From Agarivorans sp. Toyoura001 (GTDB lineage: Bacteria; Pseudomonadota; Gammaproteobacteria; Enterobacterales; Celerinatantimonadaceae): a stretch of 64,000 nucleotides of DNA. The notes under the pieces were generated by a model. That model did not search any database and was not told the origin of the DNA. It saw nothing but the letters and a program-made list of their open reading frames with translations. Positions 1-9,140 of the stretch are shown in pieces. Each line of letters starts with the position of its first letter. The stretch's first letter is position 1. The position numbers and the translations under genes were made by a program. Location of the stretch: assembly GCF_005405585.1 (NCBI RefSeq), contig NZ_BJEQ01000010.1:1-64000 (forward strand). The letters run 5' to 3'.

Positions 1-6
1 AGTTTT

Positions 7-126
7 TGCCTGGTGGCAATAGCGTTGTGGACCCACCTGAACCCATGCCGAACTCAGAAGTGAAACGCAACTGCGCCGATGATAGTGTGGGGTTTCCCCA
101 TGTGAAAGTAGGTCACTGCCAGGCTC
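7..126 (+). rRNA. rrf: 5S ribosomal RNA
   Basis: The sequence closely matches gammaproteobacterial 5S rRNA as I know it. It contains the conserved block ending in CCGAACTCAGAAGTGAAACG, and the terminal helix forms between TGCCTGG near 7 and CCAGGC near 120. It is the last rRNA gene of an operon whose 16S and 23S genes lie to the left of the window. The ends are placed by analogy with E. coli and may be off by a few bases. Confidence 0.93.
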
Positions 127-137
127 TCAATTAAGAT

Positions 138-165
138 AAAAACCCAGCTATAGGCTGGGTTTTTA
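138..165 (+). terminator. Intrinsic terminator-like hairpin after 5S rRNA
   Basis: AACCCAGC pairs with GGCTGGGTT across a 4-base loop and is followed directly by TTTTATTT. It ends about five bases before the mature tRNA-Thr, so the tRNA is either read through with the rRNA operon or the hairpin acts in processing. Confidence 0.7.
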
Positions 166-169
166 TTTC

Positions 170-245
170 GCTGATATAGCTCAGTTGGTAGAGCGCACCC
201 TTGGTAAGGGTGAGGTCGGCAGTTCGAATCTGCCTATCAGCACCA
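170..245 (+). tRNA. tRNA-Thr (anticodon GGT)
   Basis: This is a full cloverleaf. The acceptor GCTGATA pairs with TATCAGC; the D arm is GCTC/GAGC; the anticodon stem CACCC/GGGTG encloses the loop TTGGTAA, which gives anticodon GGT; the T arm is GGCAG-TTCGAAT-CTGCC. The CCA end is encoded at 243-245. A tRNA-Thr distal to 5S is a known arrangement in gammaproteobacterial rRNA operons. Confidence 0.97.
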
Positions 246-256
246 TATTCAGAGAA

Positions 257-286
257 GCCCGGCAAATACGCTGGGTTTTTTTGTTT
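257..286 (+). terminator. Terminator after tRNA-Thr
   Basis: CCCGGC pairs with GCTGGG (one G-T pair) around a 6-base loop and is followed by seven T residues. It is the likely end of the rRNA/tRNA transcript. Confidence 0.8.
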
Positions 287-568
287 CTACCGACCAAATA
301 TTGCTCGGTAATCTAGGTTAGGTTGGAGATATCGTCTCCGGTTCTAATCACGTAACTGCGAAATTAACCCTTTTCAAACTGTTTTTTGAATGGTTTTATC
401 TTGGTAACTATTTGTTTATATTGCGTTTATTAATTAAATTAAACAAAATTTAGACAGTTCTACCAATTCAAAATTTAGGGTGTTATAATTTCGCGCCCTT
501 TAATTAGGCAGCCAGAGATCTCAGCGCTAATTGTTGGGATCAGTTGTAACATATAGCGGAGCACTGAA
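287..568 (+). promoter_or_regulatory. spc operon promoter region and leader
   Basis: This AT-rich gap lies between the tRNA terminator and rplN. A perfect TATAAT lies at 484-489, with only a weak -35 candidate near 461-466. A start near 496 would give a leader of about 73 bases. AGCGGAG at 554-560 precedes the rplN ATG. The rest (290-450) shows no gene or RNA that I recognise. Confidence 0.6.
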
Positions 569-937
569 ATGATCCAAATGCAATCTACTATGGACGTGGC
601 GGACAATTCCGGCGCGCGCCGTGTACAGTGTATTAAGGTCCTAGGTGGTTCGCACCGCCGCTATGCACGAATTGGCGACATCATTAAAGTTACTGTAAAG
701 GAAGCAATTCCACGCGGTAAAGTTAAGAAAGGTGACGTTATGAATGCAGTGGTAGTGCGTACTAGAAAAGGCGTACGTCGTCCTGATGGTTCTGTAATTC
801 GTTTTGACCGCAATGCAGCGGTTATCTTGAATGCAAACAATCAGCCTATTGGTACTCGTATCTTTGGTCCTGTGACACGTGAACTGCGCAATGAACAGTT
901 CATGAAAATTGTGTCTCTAGCGCCAGAAGTACTTTAA
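569..937 (+). CDS. rplN: 50S ribosomal protein L14
   Basis: L14 is an essential large-subunit protein that contacts 16S rRNA in an intersubunit bridge. The 122 residues match the usual length, and the N-terminus ([18 protein letters not shown]) is the family signature. It is the first gene of the spc operon, with a good ribosome-binding site and its own promoter. In most relatives rpsQ of the S10 operon lies directly upstream; here a tRNA does. rplX follows after 10 bases. Identity is certain from sequence. Confidence 0.98.
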   Translation: MIQMQSTMDVADNSGARRVQCIKVLGGSHRRYARIGDIIKVTVKEAIPRGKVKKGDVMNAVVVRTRKGVRRPDGSVIRFDRNAAVILNANNQPIGTRIFGPVTRELRNEQFMKIVSLAPEVL

Positions 938-947
938 GGAGTCCAAA

Positions 948-1262
948 ATGGCTAATAAAATCCAAAAAGGCGATGAAGTAATAGTTATTGCAGGTAAAGA
1001 CAAAGGCAAACGCGGTAGCGTAACCAAAGCTTTATCAAACGGTAAACTATTCGTTGAAGGCGTTAACGTAATCAAGAAGCACCAAAAGCCAAACCCTCAA
1101 TTGGGTGTTGCTGGCGGTATTGTTGAGAAAGAAGCGGCCCTTGATGCATCAAACGTAGCGATTTTTAACCCTGCCACTGGCAAGGCTGATCGCGTTGGTT
1201 TTCGATTTGAAGACGACAAAAAAGTTCGTGTATTCAAATCGTCTAATGAAATTGTAAAGTAA
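948..1262 (+). CDS. rplX: 50S ribosomal protein L24
   Basis: L24 is an early-assembly protein that binds the 5' part of 23S rRNA. The 104-residue product has the N-terminal KOW motif (about residues 5-35, [17 protein letters not shown]) and the conserved [13 protein letters not shown] segment. AAGGAG precedes the ATG. It is second in the spc operon, and its 3' end adjoins the probable S8 operator region at the start of rplE. Confidence 0.98.
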   Translation: MANKIQKGDEVIVIAGKDKGKRGSVTKALSNGKLFVEGVNVIKKHQKPNPQLGVAGGIVEKEAALDASNVAIFNPATGKADRVGFRFEDDKKVRVFKSSNEIVK

Positions 1263-1310
1263 CTGGAGTTAACGATGGCGAAACTGCATGACCTATATAA
1301 GGAAAGTGTA
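1255..1310 (+). promoter_or_regulatory. Probable S8 translational operator on spc mRNA
   Basis: In E. coli, ribosomal protein S8 represses translation by binding the mRNA around the rplX-rplE junction. The stretch ATGGCGAAACTGCATGA at 1275-1291 matches what I recall of the E. coli site. The flanking bases can fold, but I did not verify the S8-binding core, so this rests mainly on position and similarity. Confidence 0.4.
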
Positions 1311-1814
1311 ACGCCTGAACTCGTAAAGGAGTTCGGTTACAAATCCATCATGCAAGTCCCTCGGATTGAGAAAATCACCCTTAACATGGGTGTGGGTGAA
1401 GCGGTTAATGACAAGAAAGTACTAGAGCACGCAATTGCTGATCTAGCGGCTATCTCAGGTCAAAAACCTCTTACTACCAAAGCTCGTAAATCTGTAGCAG
1501 GCTTCAAAATCCGTGATGGATACCCGATTGGTTGTAAAGTGACTCTACGCGGTGAGCGTATGTGGGAGTTTTTAGAGCGTTTGATTTCAATCGCAATACC
1601 TCGTGTTCGAGATTTCCGTGGTTTGAATGCTAAGTCATTCGATGGCCGTGGTAATTACAGCATGGGTGTTCGTGAGCAAATCATCTTCCCTGAAATCGAT
1701 TATGACAAAGTTGATAAGGTTCGTGGTATGGATATTACTATCACTACTACTGCCGAAAGCAACGAGGAAGGCCGCGCTTTGCTGGCTGCCTTTAACTTCC
1801 CATTCCGTAAGTAA
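1275..1814 (+). CDS. rplE: 50S ribosomal protein L5
   Basis: L5 is part of the 5S ribonucleoprotein in the central protuberance. Its 179 residues match the usual length, with the conserved [10 protein letters not shown] start, the LNMGVGEA segment and the end FNFPFRK. It follows rplX by 12 bases and precedes rpsN by 13. The start codon region is probably the S8 feedback target. Confidence 0.98.
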   Translation: MAKLHDLYKESVTPELVKEFGYKSIMQVPRIEKITLNMGVGEAVNDKKVLEHAIADLAAISGQKPLTTKARKSVAGFKIRDGYPIGCKVTLRGERMWEFLERLISIAIPRVRDFRGLNAKSFDGRGNYSMGVREQIIFPEIDYDKVDKVRGMDITITTTAESNEEGRALLAAFNFPFRK

Positions 1815-1827
1815 GGTAGAGTTAGTT

Positions 1828-2133
1828 ATGGCTAAACAATCAATGAAAGCTCGTGAAGTGAAACGTGAAAAAGCCGTTGCTCGCTTCGCGGAGAAGCGTA
1901 CTGCGCTTAAAGCGATTATTAGCAGCGTGAACAGCTCTGATGAAGAGCGTTGGGACGCAGTGTTAAAATTGCAATCGTTACCTCGTGATTCAAGTCGGTC
2001 TCGTCAGCGTAACCGCTGTAACGTAACTGGCCGCCCACATGGCTACCTACGTAAATTCGGCCTTAGCCGTATTAAATTACGTGAAGCAATGATGCGCGGT
2101 GAGGTTCCTGGCCTTAAGAAAGCCAGTTGGTAA
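1828..2133 (+). CDS. rpsN: 30S ribosomal protein S14
   Basis: S14 is a late-assembly protein of the 30S head. The ATG at 1828 gives the standard 101 residues beginning [13 protein letters not shown]; an in-frame upstream start would only extend back into rplE. The zinc-ribbon cysteine pairs of the C+ form are absent, so this is the long zinc-independent (C-) type usual in gammaproteobacteria. The conserved [19 protein letters not shown] segment is present. Confidence 0.97.
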   Translation: MAKQSMKAREVKREKAVARFAEKRTALKAIISSVNSSDEERWDAVLKLQSLPRDSSRSRQRNRCNVTGRPHGYLRKFGLSRIKLREAMMRGEVPGLKKASW

Positions 2134-2159
2134 TCCACTTAATTACGGAGTAAACGATT

Positions 2160-2552
2160 ATGAGCATGCAAGATCCTATTGCAGATATGTTGACTCGCGT
2201 TCGCAACGGTCAATCAGCAAATAAAGTATCTGTTGTTATGCCTTCATCTAAAGTAAAAGTGGCAATTGCTAACTTGTTGCAAGAAGAAGGTTACATCACA
2301 GGATACGCTGTGACTGGTGACGTGAAAAAGTCATTAGAAGTTACCCTCAAGTATTTTGAAGGTAAAAAAGTTATTGAAAAGATTGAACGTGTAAGCCGTC
2401 CAGGCCTACGCATTTATAAAGGTGCTAAAGACCTACCTAAAGTTATGGGTGGCCTTGGCGTTGCAATCATTTCTACATCTAAAGGCGTTATGACTGACCG
2501 TGCAGCACGTAAAGCTGGCATGGGCGGTGAAATCGTCTGTTACGTAGCTTAA
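2160..2552 (+). CDS. rpsH: 30S ribosomal protein S8
   Basis: S8 binds the central domain of 16S rRNA and, in E. coli, represses spc-operon translation through the rplE start region. The 130 residues begin [18 protein letters not shown] and end GGEIVCYVA, as in the family. It lies in the canonical operon position, with an ACGGAG ribosome-binding site. Confidence 0.98.
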   Translation: MSMQDPIADMLTRVRNGQSANKVSVVMPSSKVKVAIANLLQEEGYITGYAVTGDVKKSLEVTLKYFEGKKVIEKIERVSRPGLRIYKGAKDLPKVMGGLGVAIISTSKGVMTDRAARKAGMGGEIVCYVA

Positions 2553-2567
2553 CCGGAGGTAGGTAAT

Positions 2568-3095
2568 ATGTCTCGCGTAGCCAAGGCTCCCGTTACAATT
2601 CCTGCTGGCGTTGAAGTAAGTATCAACGGCCAAGAATTAACGGTTAAAGGTAGCAAAGGTACATTGACTCGCGTTTTTAATAACGCAGTTGTTGTAACGA
2701 AAGAAGAGAACGAACTTAAGTTTGCTGTAGTTGAAGGTGCTTCAACTGCTCAAGCTGGTACAGCTCGTGCTCTAAGCAACAACATGGTTGTTGGCGTTAC
2801 AAATGGGTTTGAGAAAAAATTGACACTGTTAGGTGTTGGTTACCGTGCGGCTGTTAAAGGCTCGGTAGTTAACCTAACTCTAGGTTTTTCTCACCCAGTA
2901 GATTACACCTTACCAGAAGGTGTAACCGCAGAGTGTCCATCACAGACTGAAATCGTACTGAAAGGTGCTGATAAGCAAGTTGTTGGTCAGGTAGCAGCAG
3001 ACATTCGTGCGTTCCGTCCACCAGAGCCTTACAAAGGTAAAGGTGTTCGTTATGCTGACGAAAATGTTCGCCGTAAAGAGGCTAAGAAGAAGTAG
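2568..3095 (+). CDS. rplF: 50S ribosomal protein L6
   Basis: L6 sits near the factor-binding site of the 50S subunit. The 175 residues have the two repeated alpha/beta folds typical of L6, starting MSRVAKAPV and ending with the conserved [16 protein letters not shown] segment. It is preceded by CCGGAGG and followed by rplR after 9 bases. Confidence 0.98.
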   Translation: MSRVAKAPVTIPAGVEVSINGQELTVKGSKGTLTRVFNNAVVVTKEENELKFAVVEGASTAQAGTARALSNNMVVGVTNGFEKKLTLLGVGYRAAVKGSVVNLTLGFSHPVDYTLPEGVTAECPSQTEIVLKGADKQVVGQVAADIRAFRPPEPYKGKGVRYADENVRRKEAKKK

Positions 3096-3104
3096 GTTAA
3101 CACT

Positions 3105-3455
3105 ATGGATAAGAAAATTGCTCGTCTGCGTCGTGCAACACGCACTCGCAAAGCTATGCAAGAGTTGGGTAAAACCCGCCTGGTGATTCACCGTACTCCG
3201 CGCCATATTTACGCGCAGGTGATTGCACCTGATGCTAAGGTTCTTGCAACAGCATCAACAGTAGATAAAGCCGTTTCTGAAGGGCTTGAAAGTTTAAGTA
3301 ATGTAGCTGCCGCTACTGCCGTAGGTAAAGCAATCGCTGAACGTGCCGCAGAAAAAGGTATTACATCTGTAGCTTTTGACCGTTCTGGCTTTAAGTATCA
3401 CGGCCGCGTTGCTGCGCTTGCAGAAGCTGCACGTGAAGCTGGTCTTCAGTTCTAA
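3105..3455 (+). CDS. rplR: 50S ribosomal protein L18
   Basis: L18 binds 5S rRNA and joins it to the 50S subunit. The 116 residues include the basic N-terminus, [16 protein letters not shown] and the closing [20 protein letters not shown]. Length and operon position match the family. Confidence 0.98.
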   Translation: MDKKIARLRRATRTRKAMQELGKTRLVIHRTPRHIYAQVIAPDAKVLATASTVDKAVSEGLESLSNVAAATAVGKAIAERAAEKGITSVAFDRSGFKYHGRVAALAEAAREAGLQF

Positions 3456-3465
3456 GGAGTGAGTC

Positions 3466-3969
3466 ATGTCAAAATTTGAAGCACAAGCCGGTAGTGATCT
3501 GAATGAGAAGCTTATCGCTGTAAACCGTGTGTCAAAAGTAGTTAAAGGTGGTCGTATCTTCAGTTTCACTGCTCTTACAGTAGTGGGTGACGGTAACGGT
3601 CGCGTAGGGTTTGGTTATGGTAAAGCACGTGAAGTTCCTGCTGCTATTCAAAAAGCAATGGAAAAAGCGCGTCGTAACCTTACTAGTGTACAGCTGAGAG
3701 GCACTACACTGCAGCATCCTATTAAGGGTCGCCACTCTGGGTCGCGTGTTTACATGCAACCTGCATCAGAGGGTACTGGTATTATTGCCGGTGGTGCGAT
3801 GCGTGCTGTTCTAGAAGTTGCGGGCGTGCAGAACGTATTGTCAAAAGCATACGGTTCTACTAACCCAATTAACATTGTTCGCGCTACTATCGACGCTCTT
3901 GAGAATATGCATTCTCCACAAGACGTTGCTGCGAAGCGTGGCCTAAGCGTCCAAGAAATTCTGGGGTAA
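3466..3969 (+). CDS. rpsE: 30S ribosomal protein S5
   Basis: S5 contributes to decoding fidelity near the mRNA entry channel. The 167 residues contain the double-stranded RNA-binding-like segment [20 protein letters not shown], followed by [20 protein letters not shown]. It follows rplR by 10 bases in the standard spc order and precedes rpmD. Confidence 0.98.
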   Translation: MSKFEAQAGSDLNEKLIAVNRVSKVVKGGRIFSFTALTVVGDGNGRVGFGYGKAREVPAAIQKAMEKARRNLTSVQLRGTTLQHPIKGRHSGSRVYMQPASEGTGIIAGGAMRAVLEVAGVQNVLSKAYGSTNPINIVRATIDALENMHSPQDVAAKRGLSVQEILG

Positions 3970-3976
3970 TAAAGCC

Positions 3977-4159
3977 ATGTCGAACACAATTAAAGTAACA
4001 CAGACTAAAAGTGGTATTGGGCGTTTGCCTAAGCACCGTGCGACCCTAACAGGTCTAGGTCTTCGTCGCATTAATCACACTGTTGAATTAGAGGACACTC
4101 CTTGTATTCGCGGTATGATTAATAAAGTTTCTTACATGGTTAAGGTTGAGGGAGAATAA
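3977..4159 (+). CDS. rpmD: 50S ribosomal protein L30
   Basis: L30 is a small non-essential 50S protein. Its 60 residues carry the typical [20 protein letters not shown] and GLRRINHTV segments. It lies seven bases after rpsE and two bases before the rplO ATG, which suggests translational coupling. Confidence 0.97.
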   Translation: MSNTIKVTQTKSGIGRLPKHRATLTGLGLRRINHTVELEDTPCIRGMINKVSYMVKVEGE

Positions 4160-4161
4160 TC

Positions 4162-4596
4162 ATGCGTTTGAATACTCTTTCTCCGGCGGCTGGCTCAAAG
4201 CCAAACGCCAAGCGTGTAGGACGTGGTATTGGTTCTGGTTTAGGTAAAACCGGTGGTCGTGGTCACAAAGGTCAGAAGTCTCGTTCTGGCGGTAGTGTTC
4301 GTCCAGGTTTCGAAGGCGGTCAAATGCCATTGAAACAACGTTTGCCTAAATTTGGTTTTACTTCACGTAAATCAATGGTAACTGCTGAAGTTCGTACTAG
4401 CGAACTAGCTAAAGTTACTGCTGACGTGGTAGATTTGGACGCTTTGAAGGCAGCTGGTCTTATTACTCGCAACATTAAGTTTGCAAAAGTAGTACTATCT
4501 GGCGAAGTTAAAGCACCAGTTACCTTACGTGGCCTGCGTGTAACTAAAGGCGCACTGGCAGCTATTGAAGCTGCTGGCGGTAAAATCGAGGAATAA
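4162..4596 (+). CDS. rplO: 50S ribosomal protein L15
   Basis: L15 is a late-assembly 50S protein with a long unstructured N-terminal tail. The 144 residues have the glycine- and basic-rich start ([20 protein letters not shown]) and a compact C-terminal domain. It is followed nine bases later by secY, the conserved arrangement. Confidence 0.98.
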   Translation: MRLNTLSPAAGSKPNAKRVGRGIGSGLGKTGGRGHKGQKSRSGGSVRPGFEGGQMPLKQRLPKFGFTSRKSMVTAEVRTSELAKVTADVVDLDALKAAGLITRNIKFAKVVLSGEVKAPVTLRGLRVTKGALAAIEAAGGKIEE

Positions 4597-4605
4597 GTAC
4601 AAAAC

Positions 4606-5931
4606 ATGGCTAAGAATCCAGGAACAGCATCAGCAAGTGCACAAGGCGGCTTAAGCGAGCTTAAGAGTCGTTTACTATTTGTGCTTGGAGCCATTATTGT
4701 GTTCCGAGCAGGCTCCTTTGTGCCGTTACCTGGGATTGATGCCGCTGTACTGGCCGCGTTGTTTGACCAGCAAAAAGGTACCATTCTGGAAATGTTTAAT
4801 ATGTTTTCAGGTGGTGCACTTTCACGTGCTTCTATATTCGCGTTAGGTATCATGCCGTACATTTCGGCATCGATTATCATCCAGTTATTGACTGTTGTTC
4901 ACCCAACCCTTGCTGAACTTAAAAAGGAAGGCGAGTCGGGTAGACGTAAGATTAGTCAATACACGCGTTATAGCACGCTGGTTTTAGCAACCTTCCAAGC
5001 TATTGGTATTGCTACTGGCTTACCAAATATGATGGCAGGTCTGGTAATTAACCCGGGTCTACCGTTCTATTTCACTGCGGTGGTTAGCTTGGTGACAGGA
5101 ACAATGTTCCTGATGTGGTTAGGTGAGCAAATTACTGAACGCGGTATCGGCAACGGGATTTCGATTCTAATTTTTGCTGGTATTGTGGCAGGATTGCCTT
5201 CTGCAATCGGTCAGACGGCTGAGCAGGCGCGTCAAGGAGAGTTGCACTTATTGTTACTCTTGTTCATCGTTGCTCTTGTATTTGCGGTGACCTTCTTTGT
5301 GGTATTTGTAGAACGTGGACAACGTCGTATCGTTGTTAACTATGCAAAACGCCAACAAGGTCGCAAAGTGTTCGCTGCACAAAGCACACATTTACCACTT
5401 AAAGTGAACATGGCGGGTGTTATCCCAGCAATTTTCGCTTCAAGTATTATTCTGTTCCCTGGCACATTAGCGCAGTGGTTCGGTCAAAATGAAGGCTTGT
5501 CTTTCCTTTCTGACCTGTCATTAACGCTACAACCTGGGCAACCGTTATATGTGTTCTTGTATGCAGCAGCTATTATCTTCTTCTGCTTCTTCTATACTGC
5601 GTTGGTATTTAACCCTCGCGAAACAGCAGATAACTTGAAGAAGAGTGGCGCGTTCATTCCGGGTATACGCCCAGGTGAACAGACCTCGCGATACATAGAC
5701 AAGGTGATGACTCGTTTAACCCTAGCTGGTGCTTTGTACATCACGTTTGTATGTTTAATTCCTGAGTTTATGATGATCGGAATGAACGTTCAGTTCTACT
5801 TCGGTGGTACTTCGCTACTTATTGTAGTGGTGGTTATCATGGACTTTATGGCTCAGGTCCAAACCCATTTGATGTCTCATCAATATGGTTCGGTTCTGAA
5901 AAAAGCTAATCTTAAAGGTTACGGCCGTTAG
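4606..5931 (+). CDS. secY: Preprotein translocase subunit SecY
   Basis: SecY forms the protein-conducting channel of the inner membrane with SecE and SecG. The 441 residues contain about ten hydrophobic segments; conserved features include [12 protein letters not shown] near residue 35, [11 protein letters not shown] near 80, and the cytoplasmic loop with ERGQRRI and RGIGNGIS. The C-terminus ([10 protein letters not shown]) is typical. It is the penultimate gene of the spc operon, before rpmJ. Confidence 0.98.
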   Translation: MAKNPGTASASAQGGLSELKSRLLFVLGAIIVFRAGSFVPLPGIDAAVLAALFDQQKGTILEMFNMFSGGALSRASIFALGIMPYISASIIIQLLTVVHPTLAELKKEGESGRRKISQYTRYSTLVLATFQAIGIATGLPNMMAGLVINPGLPFYFTAVVSLVTGTMFLMWLGEQITERGIGNGISILIFAGIVAGLPSAIGQTAEQARQGELHLLLLLFIVALVFAVTFFVVFVERGQRRIVVNYAKRQQGRKVFAAQSTHLPLKVNMAGVIPAIFASSIILFPGTLAQWFGQNEGLSFLSDLSLTLQPGQPLYVFLYAAAIIFFCFFYTALVFNPRETADNLKKSGAFIPGIRPGEQTSRYIDKVMTRLTLAGALYITFVCLIPEFMMIGMNVQFYFGGTSLLIVVVVIMDFMAQVQTHLMSHQYGSVLKKANLKGYGR

Positions 5932-5972
5932 GCCGCCCTTGAGATTGGTCTTTAACTTTTACGGAGATAGCA

Positions 5973-6086
5973 ATGAAAGTACGTGCATCCGTTAAGAAAA
6001 TCTGCCGTAACTGTAAAGTTATCAAGCGCAACGGTGTTGTGCGTGTAATTTGCAGTGAGCCAAAGCACAAACAGCGCCAAGGCTAG
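5973..6086 (+). CDS. rpmJ: 50S ribosomal protein L36
   Basis: L36 is the smallest 50S protein. The 37-codon gene starts [14 protein letters not shown] and ends KHKQRQG. Cys11, Cys14, Cys27 and His32 form the zinc site, so this is the zinc-binding (C+) version, the kind often replaced by a C- paralogue under zinc starvation. A GGAG site lies 8 bases upstream. It closes the spc operon. Confidence 0.97.
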
Positions 6087-6111
6087 TTAGTAGATTTCAA
6101 GACAATATTAT

Positions 6112-6200
6112 TTGCAATGTGGTCATCTGTTGAGTATCCTTACGGGCTTTTCACAGATGGCCTTCGTTTAACACGAAAATTATAGGAGTGTGCCAATGGC
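6112..6200 (+). promoter_or_regulatory. Alpha operon leader (S4-binding pseudoknot, Alpha_RBS)
   Basis: GGTCATCTGT (6121-6130) pairs with ACAGATGGCC (6153-6162). The loop contains TTGAGTATCCT and ACGGGCTTTTCA, which match the E. coli alpha-operon leader as I remember it. In E. coli S4 binds this pseudoknot and traps the ribosome at rpsM, so the alpha operon is very likely autoregulated by its own rpsD product. Confidence 0.85.
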
Positions 6201-6552
6201 CCGTATAGCCGGCATTAACATTCCTGATCAGAAGCACGCAGTTATTGCTTTAACTGCAATCTTCGGTATTGGCTTAACCCGCTCACAAAAAATTTGTGCG
6301 GCAGCCGGTATTGCTGAAGATGTTAAGATCAGAGAACTTGACGAAACACAAATCGATAAACTTCGTGACGAAGTAGCTAAATTCACTGTTGAAGGTGATC
6401 TACGTCGTGAAGTATCAATGAACATTAAGCGTCTGATGGACCTCGGTTGTTACCGTGGACTTCGTCACCGTCGCAGTTTGCCCCTTCGCGGTCAGCGTAC
6501 TAAAACAAATGCGCGCACCCGTAAAGGTCCTCGCAAACCTATTAAGAAATAA
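6196..6552 (+). CDS. rpsM: 30S ribosomal protein S13
   Basis: S13 lies in the 30S head and bridges to the 50S subunit. The ATG at 6196 gives [13 protein letters not shown], the normal start; a GTG six bases earlier is in frame but unlikely. The 118 residues end with the basic [18 protein letters not shown] tail. It is the first gene of the alpha operon, placed just after the S4-type leader. Confidence 0.97.
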   Translation: MARIAGINIPDQKHAVIALTAIFGIGLTRSQKICAAAGIAEDVKIRELDETQIDKLRDEVAKFTVEGDLRREVSMNIKRLMDLGCYRGLRHRRSLPLRGQRTKTNARTRKGPRKPIKK

Positions 6553-6565
6553 GGGGTGAGTGAAA

Positions 6566-6955
6566 ATGGCTAAAACTCCGACTCGCGCTCGTAAACGCGT
6601 AAAAAAACAAGTTGCTGATGGCATGGCTCATATCCATGCTTCTTTCAACAATACTATTGTGACTATCACTGATCGTCAGGGTAACGCGCTTTCTTGGGCC
6701 ACTGCAGGTGGTTCAGGTTTCCGTGGTTCACGTAAGTCTACTCCGTTCGCTGCACAGGTTGCTGCTGAACGTGCTGCTGAAGCAGCTAAAGACTACGGCC
6801 TTAAGAACGTAGAAGTGTTTGTAAACGGCCCAGGTCCTGGTCGTGAGTCTTCAATCCGTGCATTACATGCTGCGGGTTTCCGTGTGACTAACATCACCGA
6901 CGTGACTCCGATTCCACACAATGGTTGTCGTCCACCGAAGAAACGCCGCGTGTAG
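6566..6955 (+). CDS. rpsK: 30S ribosomal protein S11
   Basis: S11 forms part of the 30S platform near the mRNA exit. Starting at the ATG at 6566 gives 129 residues with the family start ([19 protein letters not shown]) and end ([20 protein letters not shown]). The upstream in-frame GTG at 6560 adds two residues and is less likely because AAGGGGTGAG is the ribosome-binding site. Confidence 0.97.
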   Translation: MAKTPTRARKRVKKQVADGMAHIHASFNNTIVTITDRQGNALSWATAGGSGFRGSRKSTPFAAQVAAERAAEAAKDYGLKNVEVFVNGPGPGRESSIRALHAAGFRVTNITDVTPIPHNGCRPPKKRRV

Positions 6956-6981
6956 TTTCTGGATAGATTGGAGAAAGAAAA

Positions 6982-7602
6982 ATGGCAAGATATTTAGGTC
7001 CAAAGCTTAAACTTAGCCGTCGTGAAGGTACCGATCTTTTCTTGAAAAGTGGTGTACGTGCGATCGACACAAAGTGTAAGTTGGATGCAGCACCTGGTCA
7101 ACATGGTGCACGTAAAGCGCGTCTTTCAGACTACGGTTTACAGCTTCGTGAGAAGCAAAAAGTTCGTCGTTTATACGGCATACTTGAAAAACAATTCCGC
7201 AACTACTACAAAGCTGCTGCTCGCCTTAAAGGCAACACCGGTGAAAACTTGCTGCAATTGTTAGAAAGTCGTTTAGATAACGTTGTTTACCGTTTAGGTT
7301 TTGGTGCTACTCGCGCTGAAGCTCGTCAGCTAGTTAGCCACAAAGCTATCGTAGTTAACGGTCAAGTGGTTAATATTCCTTCTTACAAGGTATTACCAGA
7401 AGACGTTATCAGTGTTCGCGAAAAATCTAAGAAGCAAGCTCGTATCGTTGCATCTTTAGAAATCGCTGGACAACGTGAAGCGGCATCGTGGATAGAAGTA
7501 GACGCTACTAAAATGGAAGGCACTTTCAAACGCCTACCTGAGCGCGCTGATTTATCTGCGGAAATTAACGAACAGCTGATCGTCGAACTTTACTCTAAGT
7601 AA
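6982..7602 (+). CDS. rpsD: 30S ribosomal protein S4
   Basis: S4 starts 30S assembly on 16S rRNA and represses its own operon through the leader before rpsM. The 206 residues have the N-terminal [19 protein letters not shown] and the central S4 RNA-binding domain (about residues 95-160: [22 protein letters not shown]). A GGAGA site precedes the ATG. Confidence 0.98.
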   Translation: MARYLGPKLKLSRREGTDLFLKSGVRAIDTKCKLDAAPGQHGARKARLSDYGLQLREKQKVRRLYGILEKQFRNYYKAAARLKGNTGENLLQLLESRLDNVVYRLGFGATRAEARQLVSHKAIVVNGQVVNIPSYKVLPEDVISVREKSKKQARIVASLEIAGQREAASWIEVDATKMEGTFKRLPERADLSAEINEQLIVELYSK

Positions 7603-7625
7603 AGTTGAATTATAGAGAGGACACA

Positions 7626-8612
7626 ATGCAGGGTTCTGTAACAGAGTTTCTAAAACCAAGGCTAGTTGAGATCGAACAAGTTAGCCCAACTCGTGCAAAG
7701 GTTACGCTTGAGCCATTAGAGCGTGGTTTTGGCCACACTTTAGGTAATGCTCTTCGTCGTATTCTTTTATCTTCTATGCCTGGTTGTGCGGTAACAGAAG
7801 TTGAAATCGATGGCGTGTTGCATGAGTACAGCAGTAAGGAAGGCGTACAAGAGGATATCTTGGAAATCTTGCTTAACCTTAAAGGTATTGCTGTGAAGTT
7901 AGAAGGTAAAGACGAAGTAACACTTAGTCTTGCCAAGTCTGGAGCAGGTCCTGTGGTTGCAGGCGACATTCAGCACGACGCTGATGTCGAAATCACTAAC
8001 CCTGAGCACGTTATTTGTCACCTTAGCAGCAACGCTGAAATCAGCATGCGCATTAAGGTTGAACGTGGTCGCGGTTACGTACCAGCTTCAGTTCGGGTTC
8101 ACTCTGAAGATGAAGAGCGTCCAATTGGTCGTTTGCTAACTGATGCAGCTTACAGCCCAGTAGAGCGTATTGCTTATACTGTTGAAGCTGCTCGTGTAGA
8201 GCAACGTACTGACTTGGACAAATTGGTTATCGATATGGAAACCAATGGTACTCTTGATCCAGAGGAAGCTATCCGCCGCTCTGCAACAATTCTTGCAGAA
8301 CAATTGGATGCCTTCGTTGACTTACGTGATGTAAGTGAGCCTGAAGAAAAAGAAGAGAAGCCAGAGTTTGATCCAATCCTGCTTCGTCCTGTCGATGATC
8401 TAGAGTTGACAGTACGCTCTGCTAACTGTTTGAAGGCAGAAGCGATTCATTACATTGGTGACTTGGTACAACGTACCGAAGTTGAGCTACTTAAAACACC
8501 TAACTTAGGTAAAAAGTCGCTTACAGAAATCAAAGATGTATTAGCGTCACGTGGTTTGTCTCTAGGTATGCGCCTAGAAAACTGGCCGCCAGCTAGCATT
8601 GCTGATAAGTAG
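7626..8612 (+). CDS. rpoA: DNA-directed RNA polymerase subunit alpha
   Basis: RpoA dimerises to nucleate RNA polymerase, and its C-terminal domain contacts UP elements and activators. The ATG at 7626 gives 328 residues starting [13 protein letters not shown]. The N-terminal domain covers about 1-235. After an acidic linker ([13 protein letters not shown]), the C-terminal domain holds the DNA-contact helix region ([12 protein letters not shown]) and the [14 protein letters not shown] motif. An in-frame TTG seven codons upstream was rejected because AGAGAGG precedes 7626. Confidence 0.98.
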   Translation: MQGSVTEFLKPRLVEIEQVSPTRAKVTLEPLERGFGHTLGNALRRILLSSMPGCAVTEVEIDGVLHEYSSKEGVQEDILEILLNLKGIAVKLEGKDEVTLSLAKSGAGPVVAGDIQHDADVEITNPEHVICHLSSNAEISMRIKVERGRGYVPASVRVHSEDEERPIGRLLTDAAYSPVERIAYTVEAARVEQRTDLDKLVIDMETNGTLDPEEAIRRSATILAEQLDAFVDLRDVSEPEEKEEKPEFDPILLRPVDDLELTVRSANCLKAEAIHYIGDLVQRTEVELLKTPNLGKKSLTEIKDVLASRGLSLGMRLENWPPASIADK

Positions 8613-8650
8613 TCACTGGTTTTAACGTCTTAATATAGAAGGATAAGGTC

Positions 8651-9043
8651 ATGCGCCATCGTCAGAGTGGTCGTCAATTGAACCGAAATAGTAGCCATCG
8701 TCAGGCTATGTTCCGGAATATGGCCAGTTCATTGGTTCGCCATGAAGTTATCAAGACAACATTGCCTAAAGCCAAAGAGCTTCGTCGTGTTGTTGAGCCA
8801 TTAATTACATTGGCTAAAAATGACAGTGTAGCTAACCGTCGTCTAGCTTTTGCTCGTACTCGCGATGCAGAAGTTGTTGGTAAGCTATTTGCTGAAATCG
8901 GCCCTCGATTCAAAGAACGTGCAGGCGGTTACACTCGCATTTTAAAATGTGGTTTCCGTGCTGGCGATAATGCTCCTATGGCATTCATTGAATTATTGGA
9001 CCGCCCTGAAGTTGAAGAAGTTGCTGAAGAAGCGGCTGAGTAA
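8651..9043 (+). CDS. rplQ: 50S ribosomal protein L17
   Basis: L17 binds 23S rRNA near the tunnel exit. The 130 residues start [20 protein letters not shown], the family signature, and end with an acidic tail. It is the last gene of the alpha operon and is followed by a strong terminator. Confidence 0.98.
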   Translation: MRHRQSGRQLNRNSSHRQAMFRNMASSLVRHEVIKTTLPKAKELRRVVEPLITLAKNDSVANRRLAFARTRDAEVVGKLFAEIGPRFKERAGGYTRILKCGFRAGDNAPMAFIELLDRPEVEEVAEEAAE

Positions 9044-9060
9044 ACTCAGACACTAAGTAT

Positions 9061-9092
9061 AAAAAGCCGGACTTAGGTCCGGCTTTTTTTTG
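9061..9092 (+). terminator. Alpha operon terminator
   Basis: AAAAAGCCGGAC pairs with GTCCGGCTTTTT around a short loop, followed by eight T residues. The A-rich left arm makes it potentially bidirectional for the convergent HD-GYP gene. Confidence 0.9.
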
Positions 9093-9140
9093 TCTTAAAT
9101 TTGTAGAGTTAGCTGTTATCACTGCGAAATAATTACCCCG

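Noticed and set aside
4320-4880. A 186-codon minus-strand ORF across rplO and secY
   Set aside because: It lies fully antisense to two highly conserved genes and has no recognisable domain.
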